NCBI RefSeq assembly: GCF_019084545.1
Contig: NZ_JAHREP010000005.1
Span: 62,001 to 126,000, forward strand
Source: Marinobacterium ramblicola
GTDB taxonomy: Bacteria > Pseudomonadota > Gammaproteobacteria > Pseudomonadales > Balneatricaceae
Direction of reading: 5' to 3'
Length of the DNA: 64,000 bases
Below the pieces are notes generated by a model. The model was not told where the DNA came from, ran no database searches, and saw nothing but the letters and a program-made list of their open reading frames with translations. The position numbers were made by a program, and so were the translations under genes. Positions within the stretch are counted from its first letter, which is position 1. The number at the start of each line of letters is the position of its first letter. Below, in pieces: positions 11,689 to 20,628 of this stretch.

Positions 11689-14175
11689 TTGAGTACCGAC
11701 AATAAAAACCGCTCCGGATCCGGCGCAAGCCATCTGGAGGATTTCGACCTGCATTCGGGGTCGCCGTTGGAGCGACTCATCTTCAATCGCCGCGCATTGG
11801 TGCTGATGCTCTGTCTGATTGCCAGCCTGGTGCTGGCCTGGCAGGCGTCCTACCTGAGGTTGAATGCCAGCTTCGAGAAGATGATTCCGACCGGTCATCC
11901 CTATATCGCCAACTTCCTCGACAACCGCGCCGAACTGTCGGGGCTGGGCAACTCGATGCGGATTGCGGTGGCGGTAAAGCAGGGCACGATCTTCAGCGAC
12001 GACTACCTGCGTACCCTGGCCAGGATCAACGACGAGGTTTACCTGCTGCCGGGTGTGGACCGACCCTACATGAAATCGCTGTGGACTCCGGCCACGCGCT
12101 GGATTGCGGTGACCGAAGAGGGGCTCGAGGGCGACACCGTGATCCCCGGCGACTACGACGGCTCCGAACGGAGCCTGGAGCAGGTACGCCTGAACGTGCA
12201 GCGCTCCGGCGAGATCGGCCAGCTGGTGTCGCCCAACTTCCAGTCCAGCGTAATCTACGTACCGCTGCTGGATACCAACCCGCAGACCGGCGAGCCGCTG
12301 GATTACGGCGCGCTGTCGCGGCAGATCGAGGAGATCCGCAGCAAGTATCAGGGCGACAACATCGAGATCCATATCACCGGCTTCGCCAAGATCGTCGGCG
12401 ATCTGATCGAGGGTCTGCAGCAGGTGTTGGGCTTCTTCGCCATCGCCGTCGCCGTGGCGACCGCCGTGCTCTACGGCTACACCCACTGCCTGCGCAGCGC
12501 GCTGCTGGTGATGGGCTGTTCGCTGGTCGGCGTGCTCTGGCAGCTGGGGCTGCTGGCGCTGCTCGGCTTCGAGCTGGATCCCTACTCGATTCTGGTGCCC
12601 TTCCTGGTGTTCGCCATCGGCATCAGCCACGGCGCGCAGAAGATGAACGGCATCATGCGCGATATCGGCAGCGGACTGCACCGCTATGTCGCCGCGCGCC
12701 ACACCTTCCGTCGCCTGTTCCGCACCGGCATGGCGGCACTGATCACCGATGCCGTCGGCTTCGCCGTGCTGCTGGTGATCGATATCGGCGTGATCCGCGA
12801 ACTGGCGATCGCCGCCAGTCTCGGTGTCATGGTACTGATCCTGACCAACCTGGTGCTGCTGCCGGTACTGCTCTCCTACATCGGCGTGACGCCGCGCGCC
12901 GCGGCCCGTGCCGTGCGCGATGAAAACGAGGATGGCGACGACCATAAGGCCGTGGGCGGCATCTGGCACTTCTTTGCCCAGTTCACGCAGCGGCGCTGGG
13001 CACTGAGCGCCCTGGCGGTGGCCGCGGTGATGGCGCTGTCCGCCGGCGTGATCAGTCGCGACCTGCAGATCGGCGATCTCGATGCGGGGGCGCCGGAACT
13101 GCGTGCCGACTCGCGCTACAACCGGGACAACGCCTTCATGGTGGCGAACTATGCCGCCAGTGCCGATATCTTCGTGGTGATGGTGAAAACCCCGGTAGAC
13201 GGCTGTACCCGCTACAGCGTGCTGTCCAAGGTGCGTGCGCTGACCTCCGAGCTGGAGCAGCTGCCCGGCGTCGAGTCGACCAACTCCATGGCGCGACTGT
13301 CGCGCTTTGCCATGGTGGGCTACAACGAGGGCAACTTCAAATGGCTGGAACTGATCCCGAACGATGCCGCCCTCGGTGCGGTACAGACCCGCGCACCGCG
13401 TGAACTGTTCAATCAGGAGTGCAGTCTGCTCTCGGTGTACACCTATCTGAAGGATCACAAGGCGGCCACGCTGGAGAGCGTTGTGGCCACCGTCGAGGCG
13501 TTCGCCGCCGAGCACAACGACGATGAAACAACCTTTATGCTCGCCGCCGGCAACTCCGGTATCGAAGCGGCGACCAATATCGTCGTCGAGCAGTCGATGG
13601 ATCGGATGATGTATCTGGTCTATGGCGCCGTGATCATTCTGTGCTGGATCACCTTCCGCACCTGGCGTGGCGTGGTAGCGGCGGTGCTGCCGCTGATGCT
13701 GACCTCGGTGATCGGGCAGGCGTTGATGGTAGCACTGGGGATCGGCATCAAGGTGGCGATCCTGCCGGTGATCGCGCTGGGGGTCGGTATCGGCGTCGAC
13801 TACGCCCTCTATGTGCTGTCGGTACTGCTGATCGGCCTGCGTGAGGGTCAGTCGCTGGCCGACGCTTACCGTGCTGCACTGCGCCAGACCGGCCGCATCG
13901 TGATGCTGACCGGGGCCACCCTGGCGGTGGCAGTGGCCACCTGGGTGTTCTCGCCGATCCGCTTCCAGGCCGACATGGGGATCCTGCTGGCGTTCATGTT
14001 CCTGTTCAATATGCTCGGTGCGTTGATTCTGCTGCCGGCGCTGGCGCACCTGCTGTTCCGGCCCGAGCAGGTAGAACGCTTGGGCGCAGAGCGAGAACAG
14101 AGTGTCGAGCAAAATGAAAGCCGCGTAGCCAAGGCGCAGTCCGGCGCCTCCGCCTACGCACTGACCGGAGATTGA
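11689..14175 (+). CDS. RND superfamily (MMPL-type) transporter
   Basis: Inner-membrane transporter of 828 residues with the RND layout: one transmembrane helix, a large periplasmic loop, a block of helices, then the same again (second loop about 460-640, last helices about 645-790). It resembles the MMPL/hydrophobe exporters of the 'predicted exporter' class. The start is a TTG at 11689 with AGAGGAG 7 bases upstream. An ATG at 11684 is in another frame and reaches a stop after two codons. It sits in tight coupling between the YCF48-like and esterase genes (4-base gaps). Substrate and direction are unknown. Confidence 0.85.
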   Translation: MSTDNKNRSGSGASHLEDFDLHSGSPLERLIFNRRALVLMLCLIASLVLAWQASYLRLNASFEKMIPTGHPYIANFLDNRAELSGLGNSMRIAVAVKQGTIFSDDYLRTLARINDEVYLLPGVDRPYMKSLWTPATRWIAVTEEGLEGDTVIPGDYDGSERSLEQVRLNVQRSGEIGQLVSPNFQSSVIYVPLLDTNPQTGEPLDYGALSRQIEEIRSKYQGDNIEIHITGFAKIVGDLIEGLQQVLGFFAIAVAVATAVLYGYTHCLRSALLVMGCSLVGVLWQLGLLALLGFELDPYSILVPFLVFAIGISHGAQKMNGIMRDIGSGLHRYVAARHTFRRLFRTGMAALITDAVGFAVLLVIDIGVIRELAIAASLGVMVLILTNLVLLPVLLSYIGVTPRAAARAVRDENEDGDDHKAVGGIWHFFAQFTQRRWALSALAVAAVMALSAGVISRDLQIGDLDAGAPELRADSRYNRDNAFMVANYAASADIFVVMVKTPVDGCTRYSVLSKVRALTSELEQLPGVESTNSMARLSRFAMVGYNEGNFKWLELIPNDAALGAVQTRAPRELFNQECSLLSVYTYLKDHKAATLESVVATVEAFAAEHNDDETTFMLAAGNSGIEAATNIVVEQSMDRMMYLVYGAVIILCWITFRTWRGVVAAVLPLMLTSVIGQALMVALGIGIKVAILPVIALGVGIGVDYALYVLSVLLIGLREGQSLADAYRAALRQTGRIVMLTGATLAVAVATWVFSPIRFQADMGILLAFMFLFNMLGALILLPALAHLLFRPEQVERLGAEREQSVEQNESRVAKAQSGASAYALTGD

Positions 14176-14179
14176 TGCC

Positions 14180-15112
14180 ATGTTAGATCCACAGATCCGG
14201 GCCCTGCTTGAGCAGGCCCGAGAGGCCGGGGCGCCCGACTTTGCCGATCTACCGCCGGCGGTGGCACGTGAGGTGTATAGCCAGATCCTGGCCGCTACCG
14301 ATCTGCCGGTGCCTGCCGAGGTGGCGATCAGCGAGCGCACGATGGCAGGGCCTGGCGGCGAGCTGATATTGCGCTGCTACCGTCCTGTGAAGGCCGAGGT
14401 GCGGGGGGTCGTGCTCTACCTGCATGGCGGCGGTTTCGTCGTCGGTACGCCAAGCGATTATGACGGCGTTGCCGGCACTATCGCGGCCCAAGCCGGTTGT
14501 CTGGTGGTGCAGGTCGACTACCGCCTGGCACCGGAGCACCCCTTCCCGGCGGCGGTGGAGGACAGCTACGCCGCTCTGGTCTGGCTGCGCGAACAGGCGG
14601 CGGAGCTGGGGATCGATCCGGCCCGTATCGCCATCGCCGGCGACAGCGCCGGCGCCAATCTGGCCTCGGTGTGCGCCTTGCTCGCGCGTGACCGCGGCGG
14701 CCCCGCATTGGCATTGCAGTGCCTGATCTACCCGGCGACCGCCAACGGCCAGGTGCAGTATGACGCCTACCGCCGTTTCGGCACCGGCTATACCCTGACC
14801 AGCCGCGCCATGAGCTACTTCATGGGGCATTACCTGAGCGGCAGCGACGCAGCGGTGGATATGCGGCTGGCGCCTTTGGACGCCCCCGATCTGTCCGGGC
14901 TGCCGCCGGCACTGGTGCAGGTGGCGGGGTACGACCCGCTGCGCGACGAGGGGATCGCCTATGCCGAAGCCATGGCCGCGGCCGGTACCTCGGTCACGCT
15001 GGTGGAGTATGCCAGTCTGGCGCACGGCTATATCAGCATGGCCGGCATCAGCGACGGGGCACGGCTGGCGCTGGAACAGGTGGCGACGGCACTGCGTCGG
15101 GCGCTTGATTGA
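14180..15112 (+). CDS. HSL-family alpha/beta hydrolase (esterase)
   Basis: Cytoplasmic carboxylesterase of the hormone-sensitive-lipase (GDXG) family, 310 residues. It has the oxyanion motif HGGGF (82-86), nucleophile Ser156 in GDSAG, and Asp252 and His282 completing the triad. No signal peptide. It follows the RND gene by 4 bases. Between an aldehyde dehydrogenase and an alcohol dehydrogenase under a sigma-54 promoter, its likely job is to hydrolyse an aryl (benzyl-type) ester to the alcohol, as AreA does in Acinetobacter. The substrate is inferred. Confidence 0.85.
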   Translation: MLDPQIRALLEQAREAGAPDFADLPPAVAREVYSQILAATDLPVPAEVAISERTMAGPGGELILRCYRPVKAEVRGVVLYLHGGGFVVGTPSDYDGVAGTIAAQAGCLVVQVDYRLAPEHPFPAAVEDSYAALVWLREQAAELGIDPARIAIAGDSAGANLASVCALLARDRGGPALALQCLIYPATANGQVQYDAYRRFGTGYTLTSRAMSYFMGHYLSGSDAAVDMRLAPLDAPDLSGLPPALVQVAGYDPLRDEGIAYAEAMAAAGTSVTLVEYASLAHGYISMAGISDGARLALEQVATALRRALD

Positions 15113-15160
15113 GAGAGAGCGAAATCGGTCTTACCGGCAGTATCGCTGCCCCATAATTAA

Positions 15161-15325
15161 GAGCCTGTTCGGAATCTCGCACCGAACGAGACAAGGCAGG
15201 GAGAGGTGTTGCTTTCCGAGGCCGTCGCCGACATGGATGTCGGCGTCGAGCGTACAGGGATGTATTCACAGCGTGTCTCGGAAAGCAACACCTCTTCCTG
15301 CCGGGCACCGCGTTCGGAAATCAGG
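15161..15325 (+). repeat. Nested palindromic element, copy B
   Basis: Occupies the 250-base gap between the esterase and alcohol dehydrogenase genes. Outer arms 15195-15220 and 15277-15302 pair at 25 of 26 positions; the one exception is a G-T pair. Inside are a 9-bp hairpin around CATGGATG (15226-15245) and the 30-base box (15248-15277) containing TACAGGGATGTA and ending GCGTGTC. A further CCGAACG/CGTTCGG pair encloses the arms. It is homologous to copy A and shorter, lacking the GCTCCTGC hairpin. Confidence 0.87.
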
Positions 15326-15362
15326 GGGCTTCAAACAGGTTCCAATCAAAAGGAGTGTAACC

Positions 15363-16472
15363 ATGAAAATTCGTGCTGCCGTGGCCCGTGAAAGCCACGG
15401 ACCGTTGAGCCTGGAAACCCTGGAGATCGACGAGCCGCGCGCCGACGAGATCCTGGTGCGGGTCGTCGCCACCGGTGTCTGCCATACCGATATCGTGGTA
15501 CGTGACGGCATGCTGCCGACACCCATGCCGGTGGTGCTTGGTCATGAGGGAGCGGGTGTGGTCGAGCGGGTTGGTTCCGCCGTGACCAAGGTGGCACCGG
15601 GCGATCACGTGGTGATGACCTTCGCCTCCTGCGGCGGCTGCCCCAGCTGTCAGGATCACGCGCCGAGCTACTGCCACGCATTCTTTCCGAAAAACTTCTT
15701 TGCCGTGCGCGGCGACGGTTCCACGGCGCTGTCCTGTGGCGATGAAGTTATCCACAGCCACTTCTTCGGCCAGTCCTCCTTCGCTACCCACGCCATCTGC
15801 GACCAGCGTAACATCGTCAAGGTACCCCGGGATGTACCGCTGGAGCTGCTCGGTCCGCTGGCCTGTGGGGTGCAGACCGGTGCCGGTGCCGTAATCAACG
15901 CACTCAAGGTGGGGGCAGGCAAGAGCTTTGCCGTATTCGGCACCGGCTCGGTCGGTCTGTCGGCGATCATGGCCGCTGCCGCGGTAGGCGCTACCACGAT
16001 CATCGCCGTGGACATGAACAACGAACGGCTGGCATTTGCCCAGGAGGTGGGTGCCACCCATACGCTCAATCCGAACAACGGCGATGTCACCGAAGCGATC
16101 ATGGCGATTACCGGTCATGGCCTCGACTATGCGCTCGATACCACCGGTCTGAGCCCGGTAATCAAGGGCGCGGTGCTGAGCCTGGCGCCGCGCGGCACCT
16201 GCGGTATCCTCGGCGCTTCAGCCCCGGGCAGTGAGATCCTGCTCGATGAGGTCCACTTCATGAGCGGCGGCCGCCGCCTGATCGGCATCGTCGAGGGAGA
16301 AGCCAACCCGGATACCTTCATCCCGATGCTGATCCGCCTCTATCAACAGGGGCGTTTCCCGTTCGACAAAATGGTGAAGTTCTATTCGCTGGAGCAGATC
16401 AACCAGGCGATCGCCGATTCCGAGTCGGGCATCACCATCAAACCGATCGTTCGCATGGAAGACGGTAGTTAA
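15363..16472 (+). CDS. Zinc-dependent aryl-alcohol dehydrogenase
   Basis: Medium-chain NAD-dependent alcohol dehydrogenase, 369 residues, of the benzyl-alcohol (XylB/AreB) type. Catalytic-zinc ligands include Cys40 (GVCHTD) and His61 (GHEGAG). The structural zinc set is C90, C93, C96, C104, and the NAD loop is GTGSVGLS. I chose the ATG at 15363 because AAAGGAG precedes it; the longer upstream frame would run through repeat B. It is the last gene of the catabolic operon, presumably turning the alcohol released by the esterase into the aldehyde used by the first gene. Confidence 0.9.
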   Translation: MKIRAAVARESHGPLSLETLEIDEPRADEILVRVVATGVCHTDIVVRDGMLPTPMPVVLGHEGAGVVERVGSAVTKVAPGDHVVMTFASCGGCPSCQDHAPSYCHAFFPKNFFAVRGDGSTALSCGDEVIHSHFFGQSSFATHAICDQRNIVKVPRDVPLELLGPLACGVQTGAGAVINALKVGAGKSFAVFGTGSVGLSAIMAAAAVGATTIIAVDMNNERLAFAQEVGATHTLNPNNGDVTEAIMAITGHGLDYALDTTGLSPVIKGAVLSLAPRGTCGILGASAPGSEILLDEVHFMSGGRRLIGIVEGEANPDTFIPMLIRLYQQGRFPFDKMVKFYSLEQINQAIADSESGITIKPIVRMEDGS

Positions 16473-16526
16473 AGCACCTCTGTCGTTTTCCGGCCTCGTC
16501 TGCGCCATTTCCGGCGCAGGTTTATG

Positions 16527-16573
16527 CGTCATCAGCGCCTTGCTATTACCCCCGGCGTTGATGACGTTTTTTT
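16527..16573 (+). terminator. Rho-independent terminator of the catabolic operon
   Basis: A 13-bp stem with one G-T pair (CGTCATCAGCGCC against GGCGTTGATGACG), a 14-base loop and seven T. It lies 55 bases after the alcohol dehydrogenase stop and closes the operon that began at the sigma-54 promoter. Confidence 0.88.
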
Positions 16574-16666
16574 GTGTTTCGGGGAATATGCTTTCCACCT
16601 CTGAAGGTTGTAGAGGTGCGGGAGGTGCCGCAGACCGGCCCGGTGAAGTCTGCGACTCCACCGTCA

Positions 16667-17833
16667 CTAGCCCAGTATGATATGAGGGAGAAAGCGTGAC
16701 AGGTCCTGGGTGATTGCCTGAGTGTCTTCACGAACAGAGATACCGGCCGGTTGATCGTCTACCAGCCAGGAACCCACCAGCGTGTAGTTGTCGGCGAACT
16801 GAGGCATAGGGTGGTACGCCTGGTAGACAAAGCCCTCCTCACCGTACGGACCATCGCTGGTCAGCACCTCCTTGCCGTTATCCAGAATCGATATGTTGGC
16901 CCCTTCCCGCGAGAAGATCGGCTTTTTCACCAGACGGGATTCTTCGGCCCGGGCCACCTCGTCCTCGAAGTACGCCGGTAAAAGGTTCGGGTGTTCGGGG
17001 AAAAGCTTCCAGAGCATTGGCAGCAATGCCTTGTTGGATGTGATGCTTTTCCAGATCGGCTCCAGCCAACTCACGTCGCTGGCGCCGATAAGGTCAGCAA
17101 ACTCCTCGCGCAGCATGAACTCCCAAGGATAGAGTTTGAACATCCAGCGAATTACCTGGTCATCCGGGTCCGTGAGCCAGTCGCCCTCGCCATGGCCGAT
17201 ATCTTCAACAAAGATCAGTTTGGTGGCTATGCCGGCGGCTTGCGCACAGTCGCTCAGATAGGTGATCGTGCCCAGATCCTCTTCGGTATCCTTGCAGCAG
17301 GCCAAGTGGAGCAGTTCCCCAGGGTGTGCTTGTTCAAGCTGGGCGAAACGTGAGATCAGCTTTTCCTGCAGAGAGGTGAATTGATCGGCCGCGCGGGGCA
17401 GGCTGCCGCGTTTGACCATCTGTTCCAGCCAGAGCCAGGACCAGAATCCCGACTCGTATAGGCTGGTAGGCGTATCCGAGTTGAACTCGAGGCACTTGGC
17501 GGGGCCAACGCCGTCGTAGATCAGATCCAGCCGGGAGTAGAGGCTGGGATCGCGTTTTTGCCAGGAACCGGCGACCTGATCCCAATACCGCTCCGGAATA
17601 CGGAAGCGCTGCATCAGCTCTTCACTGCGCACGACTCTGTCGACCACCTCCAGACTCATCTGGTGCAGCTCGGCCGTCGGATCTTCAATGTGATCTTCGA
17701 TCTGCTTGAGCGTGAACTGGTAATAAGCCGACTCGTCCCAGTATTTTTCGCCGTACATCGTGTGGAACTTGAACCCGTACTCCACCGCTGTTTGCTGCCA
17801 GTCGGAGCGCTCCTGCACCGGAATCCGCAACAT
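16667..17833 (-). CDS. yjfC: Glutathionylspermidine synthase-like ATP-grasp protein
   Basis: ATP-grasp amide ligase of the glutathionylspermidine synthase (YgiC/YjfC) family, 388 residues, lacking the amidase half of the E. coli Gsp enzyme. Features are FHTMYGEKYWDES near the start, EFNSDTPTSLYE, KPIFSREGANI and the C-terminal GSWLVDDQPAGISVRED. The ATG at 17833 has GGGGAGG 6 bases upstream; a start at 17848 would lie inside the preceding gene. It is the last gene of the yjf-like operon, directly behind the DUF1190 lipoprotein gene, as in E. coli ygiBC and yjfMC. The peptide substrate is unknown. Confidence 0.9.
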   Translation of the reverse strand: MLRIPVQERSDWQQTAVEYGFKFHTMYGEKYWDESAYYQFTLKQIEDHIEDPTAELHQMSLEVVDRVVRSEELMQRFRIPERYWDQVAGSWQKRDPSLYSRLDLIYDGVGPAKCLEFNSDTPTSLYESGFWSWLWLEQMVKRGSLPRAADQFTSLQEKLISRFAQLEQAHPGELLHLACCKDTEEDLGTITYLSDCAQAAGIATKLIFVEDIGHGEGDWLTDPDDQVIRWMFKLYPWEFMLREEFADLIGASDVSWLEPIWKSITSNKALLPMLWKLFPEHPNLLPAYFEDEVARAEESRLVKKPIFSREGANISILDNGKEVLTSDGPYGEEGFVYQAYHPMPQFADNYTLVGSWLVDDQPAGISVREDTQAITQDLSRFLPHIILG

Positions 17834-17835
17834 GA

Positions 17836-18438
17836 TTAGCCTCCCCAACTGCTCCGGCTGCTACTGCCCCAACTGGATTTGGCGGCGGCTGTTGAGCCGA
17901 AGCCGCCGCGGCTTATGGTACGGGTTACGGTCGGTTTGGGTTTGAAAGCGTCGCTGGGCACGGATACCCGGGTGCTGCCGGCGCTGGATCGGCCTCCGTA
18001 ACGGGTTCCATCGGCACCGTAGTAGCCGCCGTACAGGTGACCGTAACCGGAAAAGACCGGGGTACTGTCATACTCCCGTCGGTCCACAGCGCGAGCCATC
18101 ATATAACCGGCCATCAGTGGCATGAACAGGTTGGTGCTACTATCCCGATAGACGACACAACGACCGAATTCCGCTTCGCAGTCATTTTGCGTACGGTATT
18201 TCGGGGCGGTCTTGGCTGCTTCCTCCAGGGCGTCTTCATACGCCGCTTTGCACTCTGCCTCCAAGCCCGGGTTTGTCTTGGTGCAGTCCTGCAGAGTCTT
18301 GTAGATCATGGCGTCCTGGCTGTCGCTGGAGCATCCCGTAACCAGAGAGGCGCCGGCAACGGCAGCGACGAGTTTGGTAACCCTGAACCGGGGTTGTTTT
18401 CTCATCCGAGTGAGATCGATCGACTTGGTGCGTTTCAT
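17836..18438 (-). CDS. yjfM: DUF1190 lipoprotein (YgiB/YjfM family)
   Basis: Predicted lipoprotein of 200 residues with a basic N-terminus, a hydrophobic stretch and lipobox SLVTGC (Cys36). It has a cysteine-containing middle part (DCTKTN, NDCEAEFGRCVVY) and a long Gly/Ser/Tyr-rich low-complexity C-terminal half ending SSWGG, typical of DUF1190. GGAGGAGG precedes the ATG. It stops two bases before the ATP-grasp gene. The function is unknown; the pairing with the ATP-grasp ligase suggests that its tail or a partner is modified. Confidence 0.88.
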   Translation of the reverse strand: MKRTKSIDLTRMRKQPRFRVTKLVAAVAGASLVTGCSSDSQDAMIYKTLQDCTKTNPGLEAECKAAYEDALEEAAKTAPKYRTQNDCEAEFGRCVVYRDSSTNLFMPLMAGYMMARAVDRREYDSTPVFSGYGHLYGGYYGADGTRYGGRSSAGSTRVSVPSDAFKPKPTVTRTISRGGFGSTAAAKSSWGSSSRSSWGG

Positions 18439-18456
18439 TGCAACCTCCTCCGGCGA

Positions 18457-18873
18457 TCAATAGGTCAGGCAAGATGCGTTGAGAATGCCTATGGAGATGG
18501 AGATAAAACATACCATCAAGCCAGCAGGCACTTCGTCGTTCTCTATTCGCGTTACGATGCGGGGCATATAGATCACGCGGACGATCGTGAATGCCAATAG
18601 CTGAGCGATAAGCGCGACGACGGCCCAGACTACGAAATCCTGCAGATTGACGGAGTTGGCTGCGGCACCGCCGAGTGCAATAGCAAATCCGAGGGTCGCA
18701 CCGCCAAAGGCCCAGGCCGCCGCGGTATTGTGCTTCTCCTTGATCAGTTTCCATTCGTTGTGCGGTGTAATTCGTGTATAGAGAAACTTGAAGCACATCA
18801 GCGCAACGATGCTGATCAGGAAGTACAGTCCGAAGCCGGTCAGTCCCTGCAGCGAATGGAGGATCGTGTCCAT
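18457..18873 (-). CDS. yjfL: DUF350 membrane protein (YjfL family)
   Basis: Small inner-membrane protein of 138 residues with four hydrophobic helices: about 13-31, 48-68, 78-98 and 117-135. It belongs to DUF350, the YjfL family. AGGAG lies 9 bases before the ATG. It sits between the DUF2491 and DUF1190 genes in a co-directional operon. No enzymatic motif is visible; families of this type accompany PspA-like and ATP-grasp genes in membrane-stress clusters. Confidence 0.85.
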   Translation of the reverse strand: MDTILHSLQGLTGFGLYFLISIVALMCFKFLYTRITPHNEWKLIKEKHNTAAAWAFGGATLGFAIALGGAAANSVNLQDFVVWAVVALIAQLLAFTIVRVIYMPRIVTRIENDEVPAGLMVCFISISIGILNASCLTY

Positions 18874-18914
18874 GAAGTGAACTCCTGTTCTTTCGGTTGG
18901 GTTAAAGCGTGGTC

Positions 18915-19565
18915 TTAGCCGATGACCTCGAAATCGGTCATGCCAAGGTTGATGCCGGTACTGATGACGAGGCAGCGATCGAACCGGTTGTCGATCAGTT
19001 TCTCCTCGGCGGATACCAGCAGGAACTCGTAAAGGTCGCCGTCGAGGTCCAGTTCATACAGCATCATAAACTGGTCGGTGCGGCTCTGGGCGTTATCCTC
19101 GGTGGTTGTCTGCTCGGTAATGGCCAGGGGAGGGTTGTCACCGACCGTCTCCCACACCCGGTTGAAGGTCTTGCCCTCCAGGTCATAGCGGGGCAGGCTG
19201 ACCCTCTTGTTGAGGGTTCCTTCCCAATCCCGCTGACCGGCGATACTCAGAGTGGAGTGGAAGTGGAAGAGTTTGACGTCGGTTATATGCTCTTCGCGCA
19301 TGCCGCCGGTCAGCATCACCTGAAAGAACGCCTCGTCGTCGGTGTAATAACGCAGGATGGTACTGGACTCATCCAGCTCGACAACGCCGACCGCCTGAAT
19401 TAGCTGGGTTTTGGCAATATTGTCGGTGATCAGTCGATCATCGAGCAGGCTTAGTTTCAGTGCGTTCAGTTCAACGGCGCCACCGAGGCGAAAACCCAGT
19501 ATTTCGGGGGGCGCCGGTGGGGGCTTGGGTGTTTCCTTCTTGCGTCCGAACCAGGAACTAAACAT
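18915..19565 (-). CDS. yjfK: DUF2491 protein (YjfK family)
   Basis: Soluble protein of 216 residues beginning MFSSWFGRKKE with a proline-rich linker, then a mixed alpha/beta domain with HFHSTLSI and FMMLYELDLDG. I recognise it as YjfK/DUF2491 from its content and position. It overlaps the upstream channel gene by 8 bases, so the two are translationally coupled. A GGAG lies 8 bases before the ATG. Function unknown. Confidence 0.8.
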   Translation of the reverse strand: MFSSWFGRKKETPKPPPAPPEILGFRLGGAVELNALKLSLLDDRLITDNIAKTQLIQAVGVVELDESSTILRYYTDDEAFFQVMLTGGMREEHITDVKLFHFHSTLSIAGQRDWEGTLNKRVSLPRYDLEGKTFNRVWETVGDNPPLAITEQTTTEDNAQSRTDQFMMLYELDLDGDLYEFLLVSAEEKLIDNRFDRCLVISTGINLGMTDFEVIG

Positions 19566-20616
19566 TACCCTTCTCCCAGTTGAACGTTTCTATTCTCTCG
19601 TCGGCTATGTAGTAGAGACGATCGCCGGTATTGATGGTTGAAGCGAGCGCCGGATTCGGTGTGACTCGATCTCCATCGGCGTACTTGACGGCTAGTAGGG
19701 TCGCATCGTGCTGTTCCTTGAGTTGCATGAATACGTCGCGGATGGTGATGGGGGTGTTCAGCCTGGGCAGGGTGACAGAGTACTGGGTGTGTCCCTGGTC
19801 GACATTCAGCAACTCATGGTGGAGTGCACTGGAGCCCGGGTCCGCGGCGGCCTTGGCGAGCATCTCGATAGAGACTGAGGGAATACACTCGACGGTGGGG
19901 CAGTGGGCCTTGAGCAACCGGGCGTTATTCTCGTTCTCGAAGTAGGCCATAATGTGGGCGCCGGGATTCTGCTCATAGGCGAACAGGGCAGTCGTCAGCG
20001 TCACATCGTCCAGCGGAGTATCGATCAGGATCGATCTGGCCTTGGTGATATTGGTTTTTGCCATCTCGAAGCTGTTGTTAAAACTGTCGACACGGACAAA
20101 ACCGATCGCGTCGGGCATGGGGTTTTGCTCGATCTTGCCCGTCTGGGCACACAATACGAGATTGGCATCCTGAGCGTTGTCCCCGGCTTCACGGATCAGG
20201 AGTCTCAACAGGTGCAGGGTACGGTTGCCATTGTACCCGATCACCAATGTATGGTTTTCGTGTTTCACGGTTTGCAGTCCCTTTATGCCTCGTTGAAGAA
20301 ACAGTACGACTGATCCGGCGATACGGCCGAGTAGGGCTCCCCACATGGCCAGTCCGACCGGAATGACCCACAGGCTGACTATCCACATGCCGGCGGGCGT
20401 AGTGGCACTCCAGTCGCCGTAGCCGACGGTGGACGACGAGACGATCAGCCAGTACCAGAAAAGGGTGAAGGAGCCCGTGGCAACCGGCTCGGCGGCGAGA
20501 TACATGCCACTCCAACCGACCAGCAGGTATAGGGCGAAACCCAATACGACCGTTTGCCAACTCAATGTCGCCAGGTGGTGTGCCAGACGACGGGCGAGTC
20601 GAAAGACAAGCAGCAC
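19558..20616 (-). CDS. Two-helix ion (potassium) channel with cytoplasmic RCK-like domain
   Basis: Inner-membrane channel subunit of 352 residues with one transmembrane helix, a pore loop with selectivity motif SSSTVGYGDWS, a second helix, then a cytoplasmic nucleotide-fold (TrkA-N/RCK-like) domain beginning VIGYNGNRTLHLL and a C-terminal part. It starts with GTG after AAGGAG. It lies between the PspA-like and DUF2491 genes, where E. coli yjfIJKLMC has none, and overlaps the next gene. It probably conducts K+ and is gated by a cytoplasmic ligand, perhaps as the ion-handling arm of a membrane-integrity system. Confidence 0.87.
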   Translation of the reverse strand: MLLVFRLARRLAHHLATLSWQTVVLGFALYLLVGWSGMYLAAEPVATGSFTLFWYWLIVSSSTVGYGDWSATTPAGMWIVSLWVIPVGLAMWGALLGRIAGSVVLFLQRGIKGLQTVKHENHTLVIGYNGNRTLHLLRLLIREAGDNAQDANLVLCAQTGKIEQNPMPDAIGFVRVDSFNNSFEMAKTNITKARSILIDTPLDDVTLTTALFAYEQNPGAHIMAYFENENNARLLKAHCPTVECIPSVSIEMLAKAAADPGSSALHHELLNVDQGHTQYSVTLPRLNTPITIRDVFMQLKEQHDATLLAVKYADGDRVTPNPALASTINTGDRLYYIADERIETFNWEKGNV

Positions 20617-20628
20617 GGATCTCTCCTT

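Noticed and set aside
11638-14340. A 900-codon open frame on the minus strand opposite the RND transporter gene
   Set aside because: Rich in His, Gln, Arg and Asp with no domain. It is the GC-rich shadow of a clearly recognised transporter on the other strand.
10322-15325. The two repeats in the catabolic operon as integron attC sites or a transposon pair
   Set aside because: They lack attC core sites (GTTRRRY) and flanking target duplications that I could see, and no integrase or transposase lies between them. A composite transposon would need mobility genes.
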